From Gemmatales bacterium (GTDB taxonomy: Bacteria; Planctomycetota; Planctomycetia; Gemmatales; Gemmataceae): 64,000 nt of DNA. This document shows positions 9,020-16,825 of this stretch, piece by piece. Location of the stretch: the NCBI GenBank assembly GCA_026004675.1, contig BPJP01000014.1:85404-149403 (forward strand). Direction: 5' to 3'. A model generated the notes under the pieces. That model was not told the origin of the DNA. It saw nothing but the letters and a program-made list of their open reading frames with translations, and did not search any database. Made by a program: the position numbers and the translations under genes. The stretch's first letter is position 1, and every line of letters begins with the position of its first letter.

Positions 9020-9382
9020 CTAGCGATGGTACTCGCAAGTCACCGTTGTCGTGATGCCGCCACGCGGTGTAAACGCGCCGACAACCGTGCAACGCAGCGG
9101 CTGGCACGCCGCGACAAAATCATCCAAAAGCTGATTGACCAGTTGCTCGTAAAAGATGCCCCGGTTGCGGTAGCGCTGCAAATAGAGTTTCAACGACTTC
9201 AACTCGACGCACTTTTCCCCCGGAACATAAGTGAACGTGATCGTACCGAAATCGGGCTGTCCCGTCACGGGACAAATACTCGTAAATTCAGGGCAAACGA
9301 TCTCGATATGGTATTCTCGACCGGGATTCGGGTTGGCAAACGTTTCCAACTGGTCGGAAGATGGGACGGTCGGCTCCGCCAT
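9020..9382 (-). CDS. queF: NADPH-dependent preQ0 reductase QueF
   Basis: A 120-residue type I QueF (7-cyano-7-deazaguanine reductase), which reduces the nitrile of preQ0 to the amine of preQ1 in queuosine synthesis. The active-site cysteine is in FTSICPVTGQPDFGT, the QueF motif ECKCVELKSLKLY-type segment appears as KCVELKSLKLYLQRYRN, and the conserved HE-containing end region is present in diverged form. The ATG at 9382 has GAGGTG 6 bases upstream; the longer open frame to 9478 is not needed. Length is normal for the unimodular form. No queC, queD or queE is nearby, so the pathway is dispersed. Confidence 0.93.
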   Translation of the reverse strand: MAEPTVPSSDQLETFANPNPGREYHIEIVCPEFTSICPVTGQPDFGTITFTYVPGEKCVELKSLKLYLQRYRNRGIFYEQLVNQLLDDFVAACQPLRCTVVGAFTPRGGITTTVTCEYHR

Positions 9383-9483
9383 GGTCACCTCACTGTTCGT
9401 AATGTGGTGATTTTTATTATACGGCTGGCAGCGGCCGTTTTCGGACCAGCGGACCAAAGGCGAGCAAATTCCGCCCACTTCGT

Positions 9484-10011
9484 CTATCGGCTCAGTTTGC
9501 GGGCTTCACCAATCGCTTCGCGCACCCGACTGAAAGGCTCGTCCAAATCGATGGCATCGTCGATCGCGTCGAGGATCGGAACCGCATTTTCAGCGTCCTC
9601 GACAAATAATGGGTGCAAGAAAAGCAGACAATCACCGCGCGAAACGTCGGCGCCGGTGTCGCGCAACTCCATCAACCTCGGATGATGCTTGTCGGCAAGC
9701 CAGAGAACGGGGGTATCCAGCAGTTTGCGCAAGTCCAATGCTGCTTCGCAATCGGTGAAGATGAGATCTGCTTTGGAGGTGGTTTTTTCCACAAGGGTCT
9801 TGCCGATGAGATCGGAACACAGGTAGGGCTGGAGCACGCTGCCGTACAGAATCTGCTGGATGCGGTTCGGCTGGACAGGAGTGCTGAGCCGGAATTCGAG
9901 CGGGCGACCCCACCGGTTAGTCACCAAATAACCACCCAAGTATCCATTCGGCTCATGGACGATTGTCAAGAAACCGAGATTGAAGCTGGTATTGGCGGTA
10001 CTTGCTGGCAC
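9484..10011 (-). CDS. Conserved protein of unknown function
   Basis: The open frame reaches 10524, but only the part downstream of about 10011 looks like protein: it carries well-balanced blocks such as GYLGGYLVTNRWGRPLEFRL, QPNRIQQILYGSVLQPYL and LIGKTLVEKTTSKADLIFTD. I therefore start at GTG 10011 (GGGGGACAGG a few bases upstream), giving 175 residues. The upstream part is rich in Arg, Ser and Cys and reads like translated intergenic DNA. I recall similar proteins only as planctomycete hypotheticals and recognise no catalytic motif. It is 101 bases upstream of queF on the same strand. Confidence 0.62.
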   Translation of the reverse strand: MPASTANTSFNLGFLTIVHEPNGYLGGYLVTNRWGRPLEFRLSTPVQPNRIQQILYGSVLQPYLCSDLIGKTLVEKTTSKADLIFTDCEAALDLRKLLDTPVLWLADKHHPRLMELRDTGADVSRGDCLLFLHPLFVEDAENAVPILDAIDDAIDLDEPFSRVREAIGEARKLSR

Positions 10012-10360
10012 GGTACCTGTCCCCCAATTTGACGTGCTGCTGTTAATCTCGGGAATCGCGGCCAGCCAACTTGACTGGGCAAGCAAAATCCAGGCAGGCT
10101 GGTGTCGCGACGAACGCCGGATATTCGTTCCAGAACATCCGAAGAGAACGATGAGCGGACTTCTTCTGACACGATTTTCCCGCACAAATCGACTTTTTCT
10201 ACACTGGCAAAGGACCGAATACCGAAGAAGTACCTGGATTTTCTTTGGTGAATTGCGTAAATTGACTTGAATCATCAAGCTGCAACAACCTGAACACCTG
10301 CAAACAGTTTTCCCATTTTGCCAAAACGGAAACGCTTGACGTTTTCGGGCGAGTAATACT
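10012..10360. other. Intergenic stretch, divergent
   Basis: About 350 bases between the divergent unknown gene (minus) and sulfite reductase (plus). I see no convincing gene, repeat or tRNA. Promoters for both sides should lie here, but no hexamer pair is good enough to call. Confidence 0.4.
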
Positions 10361-12656
10361 ATGGCGCCAGAAACACGGGTTACCCCTGCGAAACGATTCC
10401 AAGAACCGGTGGAACAGCCGAAGAAGTCGGCCGTGGAAGGGGTCAAGGAACAGAGCCGGTATCTTCGCGGCACCATCGCTGACGAGTTAGCAAAAGACAC
10501 GGACCATTTTTCCGAAGCCGACAAGCAACTGTTGAAGTTTCATGGAACTTACCAACAGGAAGACCGCGACGCACGGAAACATCGTGCCAAACAAGGCGTT
10601 GGCAAACATTACATGTTCATGGTCCGCTGCAAAATCCCTGGCGGCCGCGTGTCAGCAAAGCAGTATTTGGCTCTTGACAAGCTGGCAGAGAACTATGCCA
10701 ACGGCACGCTTCGGATCACCAGCCGGCAAGGGATTCAATTCCACGGTGTTTTAAAGGGCGAACCTGAAGAATACGATTGCCGGCATCAACGATACCCTGC
10801 TGACAACCCTCGGGGCCTGCGGCGATGTGAACCGGAACGTCATGGCATGTCCCGCGCCGCATCACCACGATGCCGTTCATGATCAGCTGCAAGAAACAGC
10901 AGCCATTCTCGCGGCCCATTTCGCGCCGCGCACTGCCGCCTACCACGAGGTTTGGCTCAATGGCAAGAGGTTGGATAACGGCGTGCCCGACATCGAGCCG
11001 ATCTATGGCAAGGCCTATTTGCCGAGGAAATTCAAAATTGGTCTGGCCCTGCCGGAAGACAATTGCATCGATGTTTACTCGCAGGACCTGGGCCTTTTTG
11101 GCCATCGCCGAGGACGGAAACATCGTCGGTTTTCAATGTGCTGGTCGGTGGAGGATCAGGGCGAACGCATGGAAATTCCAATACGTTTCCGCACCTGGCC
11201 AAACCGATTTGCTACGTCCCAGCCAAAGCGGTGGTCAACATTTCCGAAGCCGTCGTCAGGCTGTTCCGCGACCACGGGAACCGGGCCGATCGCAAGCAAG
11301 CGCGCATCAAATACGTGGTTCACCATTGGGGCGTCGAAAAATTCCGCAAAGTTCTTGCCGATTATGCGGGCGGCGCTTTGTTGCCGCCGAAAGAAGTCGA
11401 TGTAACCGGTTTCGACAATCATCTTGGCTGGCAGCCGCAAGGCGATGGAAAGTGGTATTACGGCGTCTGCGTCGAAAATGGCCGCATCAAAGATGAAGGC
11501 GACTTTCGCCTTCGCACCGCTTTGAGAACGATCGTTGAACAACTTGAACCGGAAATCCGTTTTGACGCCTCAACAAGATATCCTTTTCTGCAACCTTGCG
11601 AGCGATGCCAAAGCGACGATCGAGCGTATTCTGACCGAACATCACGTTCGATTGCCGGACCAGATTTCCGTCGTCCAAAGGTACAGCATGGCATGCCCGG
11701 CCATCCCTACGTGCGGGCTGGCCATTTCGGAATCAGAGCGTGCCTTGCCTGGGATCATCGATCAGCTGGAAACCGAGTTGCAGCGACTGGGTTTGCAGGA
11801 CGAAAAAATCAGCGTGCGGATGACGGGCTGCCCGAATGGCTGCGTGCGACCGTATCAAAGCGATATCGGCATTGTCGGCCGAAGTGGCGACAAATACATG
11901 CTCTTCGTCGGAGGGAATCTACTCGGCACGCGGCTCAATTTCGAGCTTCGCGATCTTGTGCCGCTCAAAGAGATCGTGCCAACGCTTACTCCCATCCTGG
12001 AGAGTTTCAAACGAGATCGCCTGGCGAACGAGGGCTTTGGCGATTTCTGCTGCCGGCTCGGCCTGGAGAAGCTCGAAGCGTTGATGCCAGACGCTGCAGG
12101 AAAGAAACCCAAGATCAACGAAGCCAATGGCAACACGCGTCTGGCCGCCCCGGAGTGGCAGCCTGGAAACGATGCCACTCCAGCCTTGCCAGCGCCGCAG
12201 ACCCAAACCGTGCCACTGGAATTGCCTGTACCTCAGGTCGAAAGCGGCTCGTTAATCGCCTGCAAGGAGACTGAAACGTTTTTCGTTGGACCCAAGGGAG
12301 AAGAACGCCGCGATTTCGCCTATCGCTACAACGACGACGACAGCGTGCGCGAGACGATCGTTTATTTTTACGAAGAGGACCGGCGGGCCGCCGAAGCGAC
12401 GGCTGACCATGCTCTAAGGCGAGAGGCCATTTACGCCGGCAGGGTCAATCCGTTACGGTTGCACGCCGCACGCAAACTTCGCGATCTGTATTATGTAGGT
12501 CCTGCCGGTCATGAGCGCATCGACCGTTGCATCCTCTACCGTGCCGATGGCCAACCGGCTCAAACCATTGTTTACCTTTACGACGGAGATCGTGGAGCTG
12601 CGGATGTTTCCTCTGGATCGCCGGTGCGGCGCCAGATTGCCATTCGCAATCCGTGA
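10361..12656 (+). CDS. Sulfite reductase hemoprotein with C-terminal repeat domain; four apparent frameshifts
   Basis: Assimilatory ferredoxin-type sulfite reductase (reduces sulfite to sulfide; siroheme and 4Fe-4S), spread over three reading frames. Conserved blocks appear in correct order: LRITSRQGIQFHGVLK; DVNRNVMACPAP; IDVYSQDLGL; NVLVGGGSGRTHGN; KYVVHHWGVEKFRKVLADY; the cluster/siroheme ligands CPAIPTC (C-x5-C, near 11694-11714) and GCPNGC (C-x3-C, near 11827-11844). Removing one base at each of four homopolymers (AA 10770-10771, T5 11095-11099, T4 11130-11133, T4 11560-11563) restores one frame of about 763 residues. After the normal end, a Pro-rich linker leads to two copies of a roughly 50-residue repeat (about 12270-12450 and 12475-12650; each begins F/Y-F/Y-VGPxGxER and contains TIVYxY). 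It is either intact with sequence errors, which I favour, or a pseudogene. Siroheme supply is consistent with hemD at 15877-16689. Confidence 0.85.
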
Positions 12657-12759
12657 CAACGGCCAGTCGATTTTTACCGTTTGTGGAACCACAATCGTTT
12701 CCGCCGGTTGGGAGCGCCTTTTCGATGCCGCCCGGGGACGACGTCACGATCTTGTCACC

Positions 12760-13806
12760 ATGAAAACCAGCACCCTCCCCGAATACAACGTCACCGGTCA
12801 CGATTACGCGCAGCGGGGCCATTTCCGTTACGACGGCCCTATCATCGACATCCATACGCATGTCCGGATCACGCGTCCATCTGATCCAGAGACCGGTCCG
12901 CCCGCAGAGGAGGGGCCAGGTGCGAGCCTGGCTCAGGCGGAAACAATGCTCGAGCTTGCGAAAGATTTCGGCATCGTCAAGACATACACGATGTGTCCGG
13001 CAGCCGACATCCCCCCATTACGCGAGCGTTTCGGCAAGTCGATCGAATTCAACGCCCACATGCTCAAAAAGCCGGATGAACCCGATGACGTCGCCTATCG
13101 TTTGCTCGACCGGTATCTTCAAGGGGGTGCGAGGATCGTGAAATTCTGGGCAGCGCCGCGAGGCCGCGAGCAGGGACTGTTGCTCGACACGCCGTGGCGT
13201 ATCGAGTGTGCTCGGCGCGCCGCCAACGCGGGAATCCGTGTGATGATGGTCCACGTTGCCGACCCCGACACCTGGTTTCGGACCCGGTATGCCGACACGG
13301 CGAAATTCGGCACCAAAGAAGAGCAGTATCGTAGCTTGCATCGTATGCTCGAAATGTTCCCCGAGTTACAATGGATTGCCGCTCACATGGGGGGTGATCC
13401 GGAACATCCCGACCATCTCGAAGCGTTGCTCGAGCGCTATCCGCATCTGTACTTCGACACCAGTGCCACCAAATGGCAAGTTCGGGAAGTTTCCATACGT
13501 CGGGATGCGATTCGCGACTTGATGTGCCGACATCCGACAAGGTTTTTGTTCGGCACCGACCTGGTCACTCGGCATCACCTCGAGCGCGAACATTATGTCA
13601 GTCGGTATTGGTGCCAAAGAACGTTGTGGGAAAGCGATTGGGCGGGTCCAAGTCCGATCGCAGATCCCGATTATGACGCGAGCACCAGGACGACGCCGAC
13701 TTTGCGCGGACTGGCTTTGCCGGCAGATGTGCTCCGAAAAGTCTATTATGAAAACGCTTGCCGTCTTATGGGGTTAGAGGAGGCTTCCCCGGCTCAAAGG
13801 CAATAA
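12760..13806 (+). CDS. Amidohydrolase family protein (metal-dependent, TIM barrel)
   Basis: A 348-residue protein of the amidohydrolase-2 type. The first metal-binding motif is IIDIHTHVRIT near residue 30 (H-x-H), followed by a lysine in RIVKFWAAP, histidines in VMMVHVADP and WIAAHMGGDPEHP, and the aspartate in FLFGTDLVTR. This set supports a mononuclear or binuclear metal hydrolase or decarboxylase; the substrate cannot be told. The open frame extends to 12511 inside the preceding gene, so I start at ATG 12760 where recognisable sequence begins; no strong ribosome-binding site is visible. Its last 13 bases overlap the end of the convergent tssM-like gene. Confidence 0.8.
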   Translation: MKTSTLPEYNVTGHDYAQRGHFRYDGPIIDIHTHVRITRPSDPETGPPAEEGPGASLAQAETMLELAKDFGIVKTYTMCPAADIPPLRERFGKSIEFNAHMLKKPDEPDDVAYRLLDRYLQGGARIVKFWAAPRGREQGLLLDTPWRIECARRAANAGIRVMMVHVADPDTWFRTRYADTAKFGTKEEQYRSLHRMLEMFPELQWIAAHMGGDPEHPDHLEALLERYPHLYFDTSATKWQVREVSIRRDAIRDLMCRHPTRFLFGTDLVTRHHLEREHYVSRYWCQRTLWESDWAGPSPIADPDYDASTRTTPTLRGLALPADVLRKVYYENACRLMGLEEASPAQRQ

Positions 13807-15131
13807 AGCACATAACCGCTGAGCGAGACCACCGCGAGAACCGCCAAGGCGATGATCGTGTAGCCGACTTTGGCCCAAAATCGATACTTGGCTTCACGGG
13901 CGAGAATCTCATCGGTCCAGCAAACATAATTTTGCTCTTCGATCAGTCTGCGAAAGACGCCTGGAAGAAAAGCTTGTTCTTTATCGTGGTTGGAACCTGT
14001 GGCAGCGACATAGCAACCGGCAAACATCGGCGGCGCATCGTTGTGGCGCAACACGCCTCGGACGATGATTCTCGCCAGGGGTTTTTCTCGCTGGCGCATA
14101 ACCGACAACAATTCAAACAATTTCGCGTTTCCCCGGACGACGTCGTCGAGAGTTTCCTTGCCTGTGGGTTCCAGTTTCAGCAACTTGCAAACCCAGTTTG
14201 GGAAAAGCGCCTGGCAGATCCAATGGCAGCCCCCTTGGATCATTTCGGGCCATCCTTCGGCGGGCAAATCAGGAGCGAGCGGAAAACGCTGTCCCAAGCG
14301 GCGTACCCTCTGTTCTTTGGGAAAACGTTCAATAAATTCGCAAAAGCCAGTGGCTTGCTCCATGTCGGCCAGCAACATCAAACGAGGACACCAGACACCG
14401 GTCTGTGCCAGGCAAACATCCAAGTCGCGGGCACACAATTCACCCGTCTCGTCCGCGAGATCGCCTCGCGATGTTGCCTGGAACGGTACGATCAACAATA
14501 TTCCGTTAAGAGGGCAATAAGGCTGTCGTCCGGCGACGATCAATTCGCAAACGCGAGCCAATCGGCGGCCCAGTCGCGCCACTTCTTGCTGATCACGCAA
14601 CAGGGATGCGTGTGAAGGAGTCGAGATCGGCGAAGCTGTGGGGACGACCGAGCCGGCGACCAGTGTCAGAATCTGGTTCTTTTCTTCTTCTGTTAGTTGA
14701 TCGGGACTTCGCCCTTGCTCGCGTGCCCGAGCGAGGATCGACTGCACCTCTTTCATCTGCCCTTTCGGTTGCAACGTCTTGAACATGTCCTCTTCGGAAC
14801 TGTCGACGCCGATCGTGTGCTGCTCTTGGGTTGATTCCTCCTGGCGAGTGGAAGCGAACAAGGCAGCCTGCCGGCTCAACAGACTGGCATCCGGGCAAGT
14901 GACATAGATGCCTTCACTACCGGCATAAACGTGAATCGGGGCGTCTGCGTCGGCAGGTGTCTGTTTGACGACGAACGAAAGCTGTGCCGCTTCGAAGAGC
15001 ACCTTCTCTCCCTGGGTGCAACTTCCCAGCACGAGGAACAAGGGAGCGTCAGTCAGATGAAAATCCGCTTCCGCCAGCGCCTGCATCGCTTCGTGCCAGG
15101 CCGAGTCGATATCGTCGAATGTTTCCGTCAT
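13794..15131 (-). CDS. Truncated IcmF/TssM-like protein with degenerate P-loop
   Basis: A 445-residue protein resembling the cytoplasmic part of IcmF/TssM, the type VI secretion membrane-complex ATPase-like subunit. The N terminus reads APLFLVLGSCTQGEKVLF, where TssM proteins have a GxxGSGKT Walker A; here the GKT is GEK, so nucleotide binding is doubtful. Further on, CELIVAGRQPYCPLNGILL matches the conserved R-x-P-x-NG segment, and RLMLLADMEQATGFCEFIER matches the TssM region containing the D-x-x-x-GF motif. It ends with one transmembrane helix (residues about 418-442) and lacks the large periplasmic part (full TssM is usually above 1000 residues). The dotU gene is 48 bases upstream, the order expected for a TssL-TssM pair. 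Identification rests on these motifs plus the neighbour. Confidence 0.7.
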   Translation of the reverse strand: MTETFDDIDSAWHEAMQALAEADFHLTDAPLFLVLGSCTQGEKVLFEAAQLSFVVKQTPADADAPIHVYAGSEGIYVTCPDASLLSRQAALFASTRQEESTQEQHTIGVDSSEEDMFKTLQPKGQMKEVQSILARAREQGRSPDQLTEEEKNQILTLVAGSVVPTASPISTPSHASLLRDQQEVARLGRRLARVCELIVAGRQPYCPLNGILLIVPFQATSRGDLADETGELCARDLDVCLAQTGVWCPRLMLLADMEQATGFCEFIERFPKEQRVRRLGQRFPLAPDLPAEGWPEMIQGGCHWICQALFPNWVCKLLKLEPTGKETLDDVVRGNAKLFELLSVMRQREKPLARIIVRGVLRHNDAPPMFAGCYVAATGSNHDKEQAFLPGVFRRLIEEQNYVCWTDEILAREAKYRFWAKVGYTIIALAVLAVVSLSGYVLYCL

Positions 15132-15179
15132 GGTCAGATGCGGCCGCTCTGTGTTCTGCCGGTCACGCCTCCGGGCAAC

Positions 15180-15863
15180 TTACATTGCTTTCTTGAGCCA
15201 CACGCGAACAAGGAAATAAGTCATCGGTATCAGCAAAACAGCCGTGGCCGCCAGAGCAACCAGCATTCGTTTCAAGCGTTGCCGGCCATCCAAGGGGGGA
15301 ACGTTGATCGTCACTTCCAATTCCGGTGGGACCGACCAGTCCTTGGCTTGGTTACGGGCAACACGTTTGCGGGCTTGCTCCACCCAATCGCGCAGGTCAG
15401 CCGGCTTCGTCGCCATGTCGCCACGAAATCCGAGCATCACGCACCAGAAAAAGCCCTCGAGGGCGTCACCATCGGGATAAGCATTGGCCAGCTGCGCTTG
15501 CTGCCAGAAACGCGAAGAACGTTGTGTGCTGCCGAACAACGCTTGTTCGAGGGTCGCATTTCCTGGCAAGGCCTTTTCCAGAATGTCGTCCAGCCAGCAA
15601 GTAAGGGCATAGCGAACACCAAGAAACTGGCCATCGCCTCCGAATGCTGGCCAACGTCGAGCTTCCCCTTCGCTCAAAAGCATCGCCTTGATCGAAGCAT
15701 GTTCCGCTTCGACGTTGAGCGTGTCTTTCTGGGCGATCTGTTCTTTCAAACGCATGCCATAGCGAATGATCGGTTCAACAAGCTCGGCGATTTCTTGACG
15801 CATGGCAATGGCTAAATCGGTTTCCTTACAAGGGGAGTCGCCTTGATTCTTTTTATGAACCAC
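15180..15863 (-). CDS. DotU/TssL-family inner-membrane protein
   Basis: A 227-residue protein with the DotU/TssL pattern: a helical cytoplasmic domain (RYALTCWLDDILEKAL, SSRFWQQAQLANAYPDG, GFFWCVMLGFRGDM) and one C-terminal transmembrane helix (LVALAATAVLLIPMTYFLV) with a basic end. In type VI and type IVB secretion, DotU/TssL pairs with IcmF/TssM in the membrane complex, and the adjacent gene encodes a TssM-like protein. The GTG at 15863 opens the frame; ATG 15803 is an alternative that matches the family start (MRQEIAELVEP) but also lacks a well-placed ribosome-binding site. hemD ends 13 bases upstream, so all three genes look cotranscribed. No other secretion component (sheath, tube, baseplate or ClpV) is in the window. 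Confidence 0.8.
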   Translation of the reverse strand: MVHKKNQGDSPCKETDLAIAMRQEIAELVEPIIRYGMRLKEQIAQKDTLNVEAEHASIKAMLLSEGEARRWPAFGGDGQFLGVRYALTCWLDDILEKALPGNATLEQALFGSTQRSSRFWQQAQLANAYPDGDALEGFFWCVMLGFRGDMATKPADLRDWVEQARKRVARNQAKDWSVPPELEVTINVPPLDGRQRLKRMLVALAATAVLLIPMTYFLVRVWLKKAM

Positions 15864-15876
15864 GAAGGCAATCAGG

Positions 15877-16689
15877 CTACTCGAAAGCGCGTTTCAGCTG
15901 CTGCACCAGGTTTTTCATGACAAAGCCTTGTTCTGGACAGACATCGATTCGGCAACCTCGTCGCTCCAGATTGTCGCGAACGAGAGGTCCGACCGCTGCG
16001 ACGCAGGTGCGCGCCAGCCCGGCGCGCAATTCGTCTTCCAATCGTTGTTCCTTTGCCACTTCAAACAGGCGATCTACTTGCGGCGAACTGGTGAAGAGGA
16101 TGGCATCGATTCGGCCAGCAGCGAGTGCCTTGATCAACTCCGCGACTCGGTCCGCGTCCGCGGCAGGGGCATAAACATATGTCAGCACCGGTTTAGCCGT
16201 GGCTCCATTTCTTTTGAGATAATCCGCAAGAGTCGGGTTTTCATCCCCGTATAAGGTATAAGCCACCGTTTTTCCCGTCAGGGGACCGAGACTTTGCAAT
16301 GTTTCAATCACTCCTTGGGTGGTTGGTTGCGAAGCGATATATGTGGGCACGACACCGATTTCCTTCAGAGCCTGCACCGGTTTGGGGCCACGCGTCAAAG
16401 TCGGCGTTTTTCTCAGGGCTTCGACGGCGGCATCGCGAAGTCCTGCACGATTCGCGAAGCCAAGCAAACGGCGGACGGCTTCGCCTGTCATCAAGATCAC
16501 AAGATCAAACCCACCGTCGCACAATTCCTTGATCCAACCTTCCACCGCCGCCGAATCGGGTGCATCCAAGATATTCAACATCGGGCAGCGCCAGGCGGTG
16601 GCTCCTTCTTTCTCAAGCAGCCTGGCGAGATCCTCCTGTTGTCTACCCTCAGCAAGTGCGACCGTGCGACCCGTCAAAGAACTCTGCAT
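15877..16689 (-). CDS. hemD: Uroporphyrinogen-III synthase
   Basis: A 270-residue HemD-type protein. It cyclises hydroxymethylbilane with ring-D inversion to uroporphyrinogen III, the branch point to heme, siroheme and corrinoids. Sequence conservation in this family is low; the markers are the N-terminal domain (TGRTVALAEGRQQEDLARLL), LVILMTGEAVRRLL, GPKPVQALKEIG, the second-domain block GKTVAYTLYGDENPTLADYL and the end region DAILFTSSPQVDRLF, CVAAVGPLVRDNLERRG. Length and two-domain order fit. AAGGA lies about 11 bases upstream of the ATG. It is the first gene of a probable operon with dotU and the tssM-like gene, an odd association with no obvious functional logic. Confidence 0.85.
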   Translation of the reverse strand: MQSSLTGRTVALAEGRQQEDLARLLEKEGATAWRCPMLNILDAPDSAAVEGWIKELCDGGFDLVILMTGEAVRRLLGFANRAGLRDAAVEALRKTPTLTRGPKPVQALKEIGVVPTYIASQPTTQGVIETLQSLGPLTGKTVAYTLYGDENPTLADYLKRNGATAKPVLTYVYAPAADADRVAELIKALAAGRIDAILFTSSPQVDRLFEVAKEQRLEDELRAGLARTCVAAVGPLVRDNLERRGCRIDVCPEQGFVMKNLVQQLKRAFE

Positions 16690-16825
16690 CGTAAACCGAT
16701 CCTTTGTCGCTATCTGCTTCCGTTCCAGCCGACGTTTGCTGTTCGCAGGATAGTAGCCAGGCTACCGACCTGGCAAGACTGCTGGTTGTCATGTCGCCGG
16801 ACGGATTCTTTCCGCCTATGATCGA

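Noticed and set aside
10012..10524. N-terminal extension of the unknown gene at 9484 to position 10524
   Set aside because: The added residues are Arg/Ser/Cys-rich with no pattern and overlap the sulfite reductase start; the GTG at 10011 gives better protein sequence.
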